From: Excoecaria cochinchinensis | Taxonomy: Eukaryota; Streptophyta; Magnoliopsida; Malpighiales; Euphorbiaceae | NCBI GenBank assembly: GCA_947683425.1 | Contig: CANTUQ010000159.1 | Span: 1,240,001 to 1,304,000, forward strand | Length of the DNA stretch: 64,000 nucleotides | Direction of reading: 5' to 3' | Shown: positions 46,457 to 58,386 of the stretch, piece by piece | How positions within the stretch are numbered: position 1 is the stretch's first letter | How the letters are laid out: each line of letters starts with the position of its first letter | Notes under the pieces: generated by a model | What the model saw: the letters and a program-made list of their open reading frames with translations, nothing else | Databases searched by the model: none | Told to the model about the DNA's origin: nothing | Position numbers and translations under genes: made by a program

Positions 46457-49075
46457 TGCAGATACCTGGTCCTGAGTCAGCCTAGATCGAAGTTACCCAA
46501 TGATGATAATTGCCTTCACAGGCTTAAAAGGTTAAAAGTGATGGTTTTCTCGTCAAATTTGCATTTTAGAGTGAAAAATTAGAAAATAGAAAAAAATATT
46601 GAAAAAAAATTAATTTTGAAAAATGGGGGCTTAAAATTATGGTATTTTTAGTCAATTTAAAATTTTAAAAAATAGAAAAAATAAAAAAAAAATAAAAAAA
46701 AATAAAAAAATTTTTCGGACCGCGGGTGTCGGGCGCCCAGCGCGCAGGCGCCCAGGCGCCCATCGCATTGCGGACGCAAAGGCGACGCTCAGCGTCGCCG
46801 ATGCTGCGCGTCGCTAAAGGCGCGCGCAGCATCGCGCACGCTGAGCGCCGCACGGAGCGCTCGTGCGCGAGCGCCAGCGCGCGAATCGCGCCTGCTCGCC
46901 GCGTGAGTGCCCGTCGCTCTATAGCGACGGGCGGCGTCCCTCTGGCGACGGCTCCCTGGCCGTCGGTATAGGGTCTGTTACCCTATTTTCCATTTTTTCA
47001 GCCTTTTTTCCGATTTTTTCACCCAAAAATCCGTTTTTATCCCAAAATTAAGGGTTTTTGACTTCAAATAAAATTCCAAAATATTTTTTATAGATTATTA
47101 ATTAATAAAACTTGATTTTATCCCCAAAAATAAAGGAATTTGAATAAAATTAGGTTTGTTTTCCTTAATTAAATTAGGGCAACATTTCCTATCTTTTAAA
47201 TAGTCTAGGATGAAATCAAAAAAGAGGAGCCTCCACATTTTTGAGACCTAATTTTCCAGAATTCCTCTCTTGTATTTTCTCTTCAAAATTTCAGATTTTC
47301 TCTTTTTAATTAATAAGGTTTAATTGAAATTGAAAGATTAATTTTCAATTGTTAATTATTCCAATTAATTTCTTTGTTTTTGCTCCATAAACACAAGAAA
47401 TTAATCATCATTTTGACATCAATTTCTTTTTAATCTCAAGCATACAAATCAATTCCTTTGTTTTTCTCCATAAACAAAGAGAATTAATTTAATTGCTAAT
47501 TTTATTCTTTCAAGCAATCTTCCGGAAAATCATCACTTTTCCTTCATCAAATCCAATACTCTGAGGGTAAATATTCTTGGCTCCATTTCTATTTTATTTT
47601 ATTTTTATTTAATTTATTCATATCTATTTTATTGTTTTTATTGATTTATTTATTGTTTTCATCTATTCTTTTGTTGTATTGATCTTATATTTGTTATATT
47701 TAATTGTTTATATATGATTTGATTTTTATTCATGTGAATATTGTCTTTTTAATTCCTAACATGTAAATAATTTATTTTGATTCCTCATTATTTTTAACAT
47801 ACAAATAATTAATTAATTTAAATTAATCTTTTTGCCATGTAAATAGTTTGTATTAATTATGAACACATCAATTAACCTTGTCATATATCATTATTATTTT
47901 CATCATTCCTTTGTTTACTAATTTTTATCATTGTTACATGATTTTATTATCATTTGTTTATTTATTCATTCATTATTTTTCACTTATCATCATTATTTCC
48001 ATCATGTGTATATTTTCATGCATTAATTAATTAACATGTTTTATTTTGTTTTCATCACATCATTTAATTATTTGTCATACATAATGCATGTTTCTCATTT
48101 ATTTTGGTTTGTTAATATTTTTGATTCCATTATCATTCTTTTTATATCATATCATTTTACTTTAATTTGTTATTCATTATTTTGTGTGTTTAATTGATTT
48201 AATCACTAACATTATTTTATTTGTATTTTATTTTTATGTCTAAACTCATTTTTCGCTTGGGCATTTTTGCGAGCACATCGGGAGGTCCAAAAAGGCTCGT
48301 TGGGTTTGTAATATTTCATTTAATTTTGCCATATAATTTTCTTGTAAAATTATTTATTTAGGCTCGCTAGAAAGAAAATCACAAAAACATTTTTATTAAT
48401 TAACTTGACATTTGTTTTCTAAATAAAAGGGGACCAATGTCCTAGTTTTTCATACCCAAATAAATCATCACCTCAAAATTGTTTCATAATAAATATGCAT
48501 GCGAGGACCAATGTTCTCACTATTAATTAATAACCCGTTTTATGCATGTATTTCACTTTTATAAAATGGGAGTTGTATTCCGCTCCTAGTGTTATTGTAA
48601 TTTATTTTTTGAATGCTTTATTTGGATTTTGCTTTACATTTACCGCTTTTGATGTGAATAAATGCGCCTTTAATTTTAAATTGCATTGTGTGGAAAGTTT
48701 GATGAAACAATGAATTCAAAACTTAATTATAATATTAATCAAGGTATAAATAAATGAGAAGTCCCGAACCTGCTCTGGTCTTTGGGCTCAAGAGGTTAGA
48801 GGTTATCCTCCAAAATACTTCTTGGGTCACGAGACTTTAGCGCTAATCCTAGGCCTCATGGCCCAACATGGATACTAAGCGCAAGTCTTAGGCTCTCCGA
48901 GGCGAGAGAAACTTTCCCAATGTTCTATTGGGTGGCGACTCCATGAAACCTCCGTGTTGCTCAACATAGACGCACTTGTGATTTATCGCAAGCTGTTGAC
49001 GGACCCGCAAATGCCCCGATCGCCCACGTGCGGGCGGTCCGAAAGGGCGGCGTTCGGGATCCGGCGCGCGTCACA
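46457..49075 (+). repeat. Element B 5' LTR (2.62 kb)
   Basis: TGCAGATACCTGGTCCTGAG ... GCGCGCGTCACA. The partner LTR starts TGTAGA. The GC-rich island (46722-46975, with CGTCGCTATAGCGACGG palindromes) begins 265 bp inside, after an A-rich run. The last ~320 bp resemble the end of A's LTR, including a PBS-like TGGCGACTCCA at 48933-48943; the middle does not. Confidence 0.95.
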
Positions 49076-49076
49076 G

Positions 49077-49094
49077 TGGCGACTCCACTGGGGA
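49077..49094 (+). promoter_or_regulatory. Element B primer binding site (tRNA-Arg)
   Basis: TGGCGACTCCACTGGGGA, identical to A's, one base after the LTR. Confidence 0.85.
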
Positions 49095-50002
49095 CATACT
49101 CGAGACTTCGATTCGAAAGTACCTTGATTAAAAATCATAATTGAGTTTTAATTTAAAAATTTCATCTTCTTTCAAAACTGCATTACATCTCATTAGAGCC
49201 TTAGATCTATGCTAGTTTGGTCCCTCTTTTAGCCCCGGTGCGTTCCTGAAGCACCTCCTCATTTTCACTCAATTTGGGGAAGTGTTAAGGATAATCACCA
49301 GCCCAAGCCTCGTACCTTAATGGTATATCAAAATGGTGACCCGATCGGTCGTTATGCTCGTGATGAGCTAGACCCGTCGGCAGGGATCATGCTTGGGTAG
49401 CCCTAAAGTAACACCACCCTTTGACCAAAGCTCATGTAATGGCAATAGATACTTCCCACAGGTGATATGAACCCTAATTCCATGCTTGCTGTATGGATCC
49501 TCATGTATTGGGTGAGTCCAGATGTCTCGCTTGGTAACCTAGCCAAAGGCTTCCATGCCCCGGTAGGGCCATGTCGAAATTTGTGGAACGTCTAAATACA
49601 TGACGATCACTATCCATCCGCTTGTACATTAGTATAGGAGTGTTACGATGTCGGTTTTTCACTGCACACCATACGCATCCATTGGGTTCCCCGCTAACCC
49701 ATGGATTGGACCCACCTAGGAAAGAGACCGCATTACCTCGTGTGTGGGAGTAATAAGGTTGGAAGGCTTTACTTGCTTGCATGTGATTGTAAATGTTGCA
49801 TAGCTCACTATCATGCATTGTATATGTCATTCATGCATCATCCTAACAATCTAATTTTTTAGCCATTATAGATTCATCTAAGTGGACTAGAGGTTCCGAC
49901 AGTCGGCTAGTAAGGACAAATTTGCTCTTTGAGTTGCTAGAATTTGTGTCTGACGGGGATTCTGAGCTACTCTCATCTCGTGAGTCCTCTCTAAAATTAT
50001 CA
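49095..50002 (+). other. Element B leader
   Basis: Noncoding and close to A's leader along most of its length (for example CGTTATGCTCGTGATGAGCT, 49350-49369), although the gag genes differ widely. GGTATAT at 49322-49328 and CTAAC plus a T-rich run plus AG (49842-49862) repeat the splice-like pattern, spanning 540 nt. Confidence 0.7.
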
Positions 50003-51340
50003 ATGGCAGAATTACCACAAGAGACTGGTGCGTTGACAATACAGGACCTAAATAAGAGGCTCGGCGATTTTGAAAGGAAGATGTTAACCATGATGGAAAA
50101 TATCGCCTCTCAAGTAGCATCAAATTTCAAGCAACTGCCTACAGCCCCTTCTGTTAAACCATTTGAATCACCTGTTAAGGAAGAGACTCCTATAGCATTC
50201 ACTACAGCACAACAGCCAGATTTTAAGCTCAGAGCAACGACACTTTTTGAGCACAAGAAGACCCTTGATGTGAAGGGTGATATCATGGGAGAGGAAGAGG
50301 ATGAACCCATAATTCCATGGACTATCATGAATGAAGTACCCAAGGGAGAGGATGGTGCAGTAAAGGAGAAAGAACGAGGGGTTAAAAACCGTAAAACTCA
50401 GACCATGGCTATTATGGAGAATTTAATTGTGGTGCCACCTACTGGACAACAGTCTGCTGCTTTTACCGAATTGCAAGAAGAGTATGATTCGCCTAAGGAA
50501 GTGCACCTACCACCAAATGGACCTGGAGGAGAGTCACCCGTTGCTATGTCACCCGAGCGAAAAGGCAAAGGGCATGTTTCAGAGAATGGCCTTCTAGCAG
50601 TGACACGGGGCCTAAAGAGAAGGATGGATGTCCTCGAAAAAGAAATTTCAAAGTCTAAACTTGCAATTACCCTGGCTGCCCGGGAGGAAGTCTCTATGGA
50701 CCTAAAGAATGGGAGTCAACCGGATAGGTGTGACATCTGTGCCGGCACTCAAGGGATAAAGGAAGCATCAACGGTTAGAACAATTCAGAAAGGTCATCTC
50801 AGCATGGACGAATCTTTTCCTCAAGTAGGGGATGGGGACCTGCGCTCATGGTTAGCTAACCCAGCCAGAAATCGAGGGCATAGGAAATGTCGTCGGCACG
50901 CTAGATATCTGAGGAGTGATAGCCAAACCCCAAAGTTTCATGTACAGGACCTTGTTATTGGCAAGCAACCGATCGCCCTTGAAGGAGGGGGCAACGTCAT
51001 TGAGGGTAATAATCAGGAAAGCTCAAGTCTCGATGATAACAGCGTAGGGGGTGTTGGGACTACTAAGGTTCCGAACATAGGAACTACTCAAGGCTCTTAT
51101 ACCATTTGTGAAAAGCCTTTATCTGAGCTCCTTTTCTATTTCATCGATAAAGGGAAACTACAACCGAAACCTGCAAGACCTGCCAAGAGCCAAGGACTCC
51201 CTAGTCACCGATCGAATTTGTATTGTGCCTACCATCAGCATACTGGGCATAAGACTGATAGATGCCAAATTCTAAAAAAGCTTATTCAAGGTCTCATTGA
51301 TGAGGAAAGGATGGGGCAAGAGAATGGTTCCCGGGGGTGA
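50003..51340 (+). CDS. Element B gag-like protein with replaced capsid domain
   Basis: ATG at 50003 (MAELPQE, conserved start), 445 codons without a stop, ending TGA 51338-51340. Residues 1-~40 align with the gag N-terminus of C and A. The last ~75 residues align with A's gag C-terminus, including YCAYHQHTGHKTDRC (about 51217-51261). The retrotransposon gag domain between them (KFDGTSDP..., WYHGLD... in A and C) is absent. In its place is a ~300-residue stretch I do not recognise: acidic at first, then basic with a short helix-like MDVLEKEISKSKLAI, a CDICAGTQG Cys pair and an Arg/His-rich RGHRKCRRHARY. An intact ORF in a young element is consistent with function, perhaps RNA binding or packaging; that is inference. 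Confidence 0.7.
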   Translation: MAELPQETGALTIQDLNKRLGDFERKMLTMMENIASQVASNFKQLPTAPSVKPFESPVKEETPIAFTTAQQPDFKLRATTLFEHKKTLDVKGDIMGEEEDEPIIPWTIMNEVPKGEDGAVKEKERGVKNRKTQTMAIMENLIVVPPTGQQSAAFTELQEEYDSPKEVHLPPNGPGGESPVAMSPERKGKGHVSENGLLAVTRGLKRRMDVLEKEISKSKLAITLAAREEVSMDLKNGSQPDRCDICAGTQGIKEASTVRTIQKGHLSMDESFPQVGDGDLRSWLANPARNRGHRKCRRHARYLRSDSQTPKFHVQDLVIGKQPIALEGGGNVIEGNNQESSSLDDNSVGGVGTTKVPNIGTTQGSYTICEKPLSELLFYFIDKGKLQPKPARPAKSQGLPSHRSNLYCAYHQHTGHKTDRCQILKKLIQGLIDEERMGQENGSRG

Positions 51341-52640
51341 TAGACTGTCGGCTACAGCATCCATGTTGGCGAGAAAGAAAAGATGTTAGCTATTTAGATG
51401 CTCTATTTATTTTTGAACTATCTAATGATGATGTTTTAACTCTACTTTTATGAAATAAAAGGAATGCTTTTGTGTTTTTGTTTATTTGTGTGATGTTTCT
51501 TGTGATTTCACTGTGCATAATCATGATTGACATTTATTCAATTAATGCTATTTCGTTTAATCCCAGAACTTGGGAGAACCCAAAGAAAATCTTGATAGCA
51601 TATGTTATGACTCTTGAAGAGAGATTGAAACTTGAGAGAATTAAAAAAAAAAATAAAAAAGTCTTTGCCTGGACCAGTGAAGACATGGTAGAAGATGATT
51701 ATGAAGCCACTAAGCATGCTATGCCAAAATCATGGACAGGTGCCACAGAAGCTCAGAAGACTCAAGCCCAAGTGGGTAGAAATGGTTGAAAGGAGAGATC
51801 CGCAAGTAGAAACAAGACCTAATTTCTTTTTGAAACACAACGCCAAACTAGGTTGGCCAATGGCATCCCGATGGTTAAAAAGAAAATTGCGTGTATGTGT
51901 AAACTTCAGGATTTGAGCAAAGCTTGCTAAAAGAAGGAAAAATTTGCGGCCAAGCTTTATCCAAATCTCGCGGGTATACACATACCTGCACCTTGTCACT
52001 CTATTTGGCAACTGAAAGGAACCAGAAGACTGATTCGCAAGTTATCCACCCAGTTAATTCATGTAAAGGATGTGCAGTACGAGAGGAAAGCCAATGACAT
52101 GCAGTTGAGATGCTAGATAGGAAAAGGCCAAGAAGATTATGAAGGAGACCCATGTAGGGGCTTGCAATCAAAAATCTTTACACGTATCACACTTTATTCC
52201 TCGAGGCATGGGGTAAAAGCAATACCTGTCGAAGCACTTAAATCTTAAAGGGCAATCATAGGAACGATGTTATAGCAGTTAAACACATCAGACAATACCG
52301 GGACAGTCATAGAAACAGTTTTGCAGCAGCTAAGCACATCAGACCAAAATAGGTTATGGGATTACTATTGCAATCATATCGATCAGGAAATAATTTACTT
52401 AATTATTCGGGAAGAAAGTTAGAAAGCACCTACTGGAAATAGTGAGATTTGGTATTCAGGAAAATAAGACCAAGTATTCCGGATGAACGAAGTAAATTCA
52501 GGCTAGCAAACGAAGACTTGTTTGTTCTTGAAAAGTCATTATCCCAGGCAGTAGCGTTTCGGCAGACAGTAAAGGAAGCAAGTTCGATGAAGCAGTCAGC
52601 CTCAACAAACCCGAGAAGGTCCATGGTAAAGACTAAAAAT
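51341..52640 (+). pseudogene. Element B pol remnants
   Basis: Scraps in the same order as in A: the linker before RT (51540-51780, with TWENPKKILIA and KKVFAWTSEDM), a short VARWL-like piece to about 51920, the integrase N-terminus (52020-52110, RKLSTQLIHVK-like with a stop), and the integrase C-terminus (52440-52630, FRKIRPSIPDERSKF). The RT palm, both RNase H domains and the integrase core are deleted. It is colinear with A, so this is a deletion derivative rather than a chimera at this end. Confidence 0.8.
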
Positions 52641-54611
52641 CAAAAGAAGAGAATAAATGCCCCGCGGGTCGAAAACCGGAAAAAGGCGGCCTTGCTAAAA
52701 TTGGGCGCCTCGTCAGGGTGAAAACCGAAAAAAGGCACTCTGGTCAAAAATTAGAGGCTCGAGAGAAAATATCCAATCAGGAAAACCCGAGAGGGCTGAT
52801 TGGAAACAGGAGTCTGATGCTTTCAAGATCCATTCTGAGATTAAACGTAATTTTGCATTTTGAATCTATGTTAAATGGTGATCATGTACGGAAAAATCAT
52901 ACCAAAATGCACACAATCTTTGCAAATGCATAAAGCAGAAGTAGTTTTAACTCATCATTTCCTAGTTCTTTTATAAAAAGAAAGATGTCATTCATTATTG
53001 AGTGTATAAAATCTAACTGGCTATACTTTGCTTCTACTCTCGCCGACCAGGTGCTTAAGCCGTTGAGTTTTATTATCTACCGGAAGGTTATGTATCATTT
53101 TTTTTTCGCAGGCACTTATGGAAGCAAGGATGTAGTCTCTGACCCACAATATGACAATTTTGGGAAAGAAATTGTGTCCAGGGGTTGTGGTACTCAGGAG
53201 TGAAAGCCAAAGACAAGATACTGAGGAAGCCTTGACAATAGTTCTAATTTTTCAAGTCGTAAAAAAAAAAAAAAAAAAAAAGCCGTTAGAGTGAAAACCG
53301 TAACTGGCGCTCTAAGCAAAAATTAGGCAAAAGGATAGGGTGAAAACCTGAAAACAGGCAGTCTGTCCTTCAAAAAAAAATAAGAAAGAGAAAAGCCGCT
53401 GGATTGGGTTGGGTCCATTCCAGGCAAAAAAAAAAAATAATAATAATAAGGCACAGGGTTATGTGAAAATCCACAAAGGACGCATCTCCCACTAAGAAAA
53501 GCTAGTGTGAAAATCCACAAGGGACGCACTACCTTCAAATAATGACTACAGGTACAGGATGAGAATCTCACAATCCCAAAGGGCATGAAATTCAAAAGCA
53601 GCTCAAAAGGCATCAATTATATCGCAAATTGCAGCTAGCTCGGCTATCATCTTCAAGTTCACATAGATGAATTTTTATCCTGCATTCCTGCATTACTCAT
53701 GCATTTCACTTGCATGCTCACCATTTTTGCATAGTTTAGTTTCCTTATTTTGCAGAAAGAAAGGCTTGATGCGGACACCGGCCAAAGCCGAGTGATGACA
53801 TCGATCAAAACATATATCCAAGCCTCAATTCAATCATCAATCCAGACATCGATCAAATCATCAATCCACATACCAGCTTAATCATCAATCCAAGCACCAT
53901 CCGATGACCTCTCAGGGGGCAATCAACAAAAGACTTCTCAGGGAGCAGCAAATCAAAGAAGGCCGTTAGAGATAAAAACCGTAACTGGCTCTCTAAGCAA
54001 AATTTAGGCCAAAAGGCAGGGTGAAAACCTGGAAATAGGCAGTCTGCCCTACAAAAAAAAAAATAAATATAAAATAAACAAAAGCCGCTGGATTGGGTTG
54101 GGTCCATTCCAGGCAAAAGTTAGGCAAAGGGTTGTGTGAAAATCCCACAAGGGACGCATTTCCCGCAAAGAAAAGCTAGTGTGAAAATCCACAAGGGACG
54201 CACTACCTTTAAAACAATGACGTTCAATGCCTAGAGCGATAAGGCGGTGTTACTTCAGATGATCTTCTTTCAATCAGGTAACATACAATACAGAACATGA
54301 AACAGAATCCCGGGTAAATGATCATTGACCAGGGGGGCAAGGATATATACCGGACGTCTCTTTCATAAAACTTGTCGACGATCCTCAGGATTCAGGGGGC
54401 ATTGTAGAGCAGGCAGGCTACAACCTCAGCGAACCATAGACCACCTAGGGCACGGTCTATACATTGTTGCAAGCATTTGCATTCCATATCATGCACATGT
54501 GATTTCTTGTATATTCCTATGCATACAATCTTGCAGGAGAAATCGGCGGGGAACACCAACAAAAGCCGAGTGACGACACCAGTCCAAACATCTAAAGGAG
54601 CACAGTTCCAA
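52641..54611 (+). other. Element B 3' untranslated region with duplicated GTGAAAACC blocks
   Basis: Contains the GGGTCGAAAACCG/GGGTGAAAACCG block (52658-52735) and two copies of the larger block (53278-53560 and 53958-54290), where A has one. Each copy has a poly-A run, AGCCGCTGGATTGGGTTGGG and paired TGTGAAAATCC words. No coding sequence. Confidence 0.7.
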
Positions 54612-55590
54612 AATTCACAGCGGTTAGCACGATGGCGGCACAACCCACAAGAGGTTAGCACGACCACGGCACTACCAAAATTCACAGCGGTTAGCACGAT
54701 GGCGGCACTACCCACAAGAGGTTAGCACGACCACGGCACTACCAATTCATAGTGGTTAGCACGATGGCGGCACTACCCACAAGAGGTTAGCACGACCACG
54801 GCACTACCAATTCACAGCGGTTAGCACGATGGCGGCACAACCCACAAGAGGTTGGCACGACCACGGCACTACCAAAATTCACAGCGGTTAGCACGATGGC
54901 GGCACTACCCACAAGAGGTTAGCACGACCACGGCACTACCAATTCACAGCGGTTAGCACGATGGCGGCACTACCCACAAGAGGTTAGCACGACCACGGCA
55001 CTACCAATTCACAGCGGTTAGCACGATGGCGGCACTACCCACAAGAGGTTAGCATGACCACGGCACTACCAATTCACAGCGGTTAGCACGATGGCGGCAC
55101 TACCCACAAGAGGTTAGCACGACCACGGCACTACCAATTCACAGCGGTTATCACGATGGCGGCACTACCCACAAGAGGTTAGCACGACCACGGCACTACC
55201 AATTCACAGCGGTTAGCACGATGGCGGCACAACCCACAAGAGGTTGGCACGACCACGGCACTACCAAAATTCACAGCGGTTAGCACGATGGCGGCACTAC
55301 CCACAAGAGGTTAGCACGACCACGGCACTACCAATTCACAGCGGTTAGCACGATGGCGGCACTACCCACAAGAGGTTAGCACGACCACGGCACTACCAAT
55401 TCACAGCGGTTAGCACGATGGCGGCACTACCCACAAGAGGTTAGCACGACCACGGCACTACCAATGCACAGCGGTTAGCACGATGGCGGCACAACCCACA
55501 AGAGGTTGGCACGACCACGGCACTACCAAAATTCACAGCGGTTAGCACGATGGCGGCACTACCCACAAGAGGTTAGCACGACCACAGCAT
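54612..55590 (+). repeat. 65-bp tandem repeat array in element B
   Basis: About fifteen copies of a 65-bp unit (67 bp where CCAAAATT replaces CCAATT), each of two ~32-bp half-units: GTTAGCACGATGGCGGCAC and GTTAGCACGACCACGGCAC. A marked variant with GGCACAACCC occurs at 54640, 54837, 55229 and 55491, that is 3, 6 and 4 units apart, which shows amplification of multi-unit blocks. The array ends before the polypurine tract (55731-55744). Confidence 0.95.
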
Positions 55591-55730
55591 TACCAGCTAC
55601 AACCAAAAGACAGCAACAGCTATCATTATAATTCCATCAAGCAGGAAAGACGGCCGACTCAGGTACCCGTCTCTTTCCTTTTCTTCTTTGAGTTTAGGCT
55701 CACCTAGACACTAGTGTACTAGATTCCCCT

Positions 55731-55744
55731 AAACTGGGGGCAAC
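55731..55744 (+). promoter_or_regulatory. Element B polypurine tract
   Basis: AAACTGGGGGCAAC immediately before the 3' LTR start, matching those of A and C. Confidence 0.85.
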
Positions 55745-58381
55745 TGTAGATACCTGGTCCTGAGTCAGCCTAGATCGAAGTTACCCAATGATGATAATTG
55801 CCTTCACAGGCTTAAAAGGTTAAAAGTGATGGTTTTCTCGTCAAATTTGCATTTTAGAGTGAAAAATTAGAAAATAGAAAAAAATATTGAAAAAAAATTA
55901 ATTTTGAAAAATGGGGGCTTAAAATTATGGCATTTTTAGTCAATTTAAAATTTTAAAAAAATAGAAAAAATAAAAAAAAAATAAAAAAAAAATAAAAAAA
56001 TTTTTCGGACCGCGGGTGTCGGGCGCGGCAGCGCGCAGGCGCCTGGGCGCCCATCGCGCAGGCGCCCATCGCATTGCGGACGCAAAGGCGACGCTCAGCG
56101 TCGCCGATGCTGCGCGTCGCTAAAGGCGCGCGCAGCATCGCGCACGCTGAGCGCCGCACGGAGCGCTCGTGCCCGAGCGCCAGCGCGCGAATCGCGCCTG
56201 CTCGCCGCGTGAGTGCCCGTCGCTCTATAGCGACGGGCGGCGTCCCTCTGGCGACGGCTCCCTGGCCGTCGGTATAGGGTCTGTTACCCTATTTTCCATT
56301 TTTTCAGCCTTTTTTCCGATTTTTTCACCCAAAAATCCGTTTTTATCCCAAAATTAAGGGTTTTTGACTTCAAATAAAATTCCAAAATATTTTTTATAGA
56401 TTATTAATTAATAAAACTTGATTTTATCCCCAAAAATAACGGAATTTGAATAAAATTAGGTTTGTTTTCCTTAATTAAATTAGGGCAACATTTCCTATCT
56501 TTTAAATAGTCTAGGATGAAATCAAAAAAGAGGAGCCTCCACATTTTTGAGACCTAATTTTCCAGAATTCCTCTCTTGTATTTTCTCTTCAAAATTTCAG
56601 ATTTTCTCTTTTTAATTAATAAGGTTTAATTGAAATTGAAAGATTAATTTTCAATTGTTAATTATTCCAATTAATTTCTTTGTTTTTGCTCCATAAACAC
56701 AAGAAATTAATCATCATTTTGACATCAATTTCTTTTTAATCTCAAGCATACAAATCAATTCCTTTGTTTTTCTCCATAAACAAAGAGAATTAATTTAATT
56801 GCTAATTTTATTCTTTCAAGCAATCTTCCGGAAAATCATCACTTTTCCTTCATCAAATCCAATACTCTGAGGGTAAATATTCTTGGCTCCATTTCTATTT
56901 TATTTTATTTTTATTTAATTTATTCATATCTATTTTATTGTTTTTATTGATTTATTTATTGTTTTCATCTATTCTTTTGTTGTATTGATCTTATATTTGT
57001 TATATTTAATTGTTTATATATGATTTGATTTTTATTCATGTGAATATTGTCTTTTTAATTCCTAACATGTAAATAATTTATTTTGATTCCTCATTATTTT
57101 TAACATACAAATAATTAATTAATTTAAATTAATCTTTTTGCCATGTAAATAGTTTGTATTAATTATGAACACATCAATTAACCTTGTCATATATCATTAT
57201 TATTTTCATCATTCCTTTGTTTACTAATTTTTATCATTGTTACATGATTTTATTATCATTTGTTTATTTATTCATTCATTATTTTTCACTTATCATCATT
57301 ATTTCCATCATGTGTATATTTTCATGCATTAATTAATTAACATGTTTTATTTTGTTTTCATCACATCATTTAATTATTTGTCATACATAATGCATGTTTC
57401 TCATTTATTTTGGTTTGTTAATATTTTTGATTCCATTATCATTCTTTTTATATCATATCATTTTACTTTAATTTGTTATTCATTATTTTGTGTGTTTAAT
57501 TGATTTAATCACTAACATTATTTTATTTGTATTTTATTTTTATGTCTAAACTCATTTTTCGCTTGGGCATTTTTGCGAGCACATCGGGAGGTCCAAAAAG
57601 GCTCGTTGGGTTTGTAATATTTCATTTAATTTTGCCATATAATTTTCTTGTAAAATTATTTATTTAGGCTCGCTAGAAAGAAAATCACAAAAACATTTTT
57701 ATTAATTAACTTGACATTTGTTTTCTAAATAAAAGGGGACCAATGTCCTAGTTTTTCATACCCAAATAAATCATCACCTCAAAATTGTTTCATAATAAAT
57801 ATGCATGCGAGGACCAATGTTCTCACTATTAATTAATAACCCGTTTTATGCATGTATTTCACTTTTATAAAATGGGAGTTGTATTCCGCTCCTAGTGTTA
57901 TTGTAATTTATTTTTTGAATGCTTTATTTGGATTTTGCTTTACATTTACCGCTTTTGATGTGAATAAATGCGCCTTTAATTTTAAATTGCATTGTGTGGA
58001 AAGTTTGATGAAACAATGAATTCAAAACTTAATTATAATATTAATCAAGGTATAAATAAATGAGAAGTCCTGAACCTGCTTTGGTCTTTGGGCTCAAGAG
58101 GTTAGAGGTTATCCTCCAAAATACTTCTTGGGTCACGAGACTTTAGCGCTAATCCTAGGCCTCATGGGCCAACATGGATACTAAGCGCAAGTCTTAGGCT
58201 CTCCGAGGCGAGAGAAACTTTCCCAATGTTCTATTGGGTGGCGACTCCATGAAACCTCCGTGTTGCTCAACATAGACGCACTTGTGATTTATTGCAAGCT
58301 GTTGACGGACCCGCAAATGCCCCGATCGGCCACGTGCGGGCGGTCCGAAAGGGCGGCGTTCGGGATCCGGCGCGCGTCACA
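55745..58381 (+). repeat. Element B 3' LTR (2.64 kb)
   Basis: Near-identical to 46457-49075 with an 18-bp GC-rich insertion near 56065. It ends GCGCGCGTCACA at 58381, followed by CCATC and the resumption of A's LTR. Confidence 0.95.
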
Positions 58382-58386
58382 CCATC

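Larger units (their letters stand above)
46457..58381 (+). mobile_element. Element B: young non-autonomous Tat element inside A's 3' LTR
   Basis: 5' LTR 46457-49075, primer site, leader, intact gag-like ORF (50003-51340), scraps of pol (51341-52640), noncoding blocks, a large 65-bp tandem array, polypurine tract, and 3' LTR 55745-58381. It is flanked by a perfect CCATC duplication (46452-46456 and 58382-58386). By eye the LTRs differ by about ten substitutions plus an 18-bp indel in the GC island, so it inserted recently relative to the rest. It lacks protease, RT core, RNase H and most of integrase, so its proteins for movement would have to come from a related element. Confidence 0.95.

Noticed and set aside
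54612..55590. Regularly spaced repeats suggesting a CRISPR array
   Set aside because: There are no unique spacers, the unit is a tandem satellite-like dimer, no cas genes are near, and the DNA is a plant retrotransposon.
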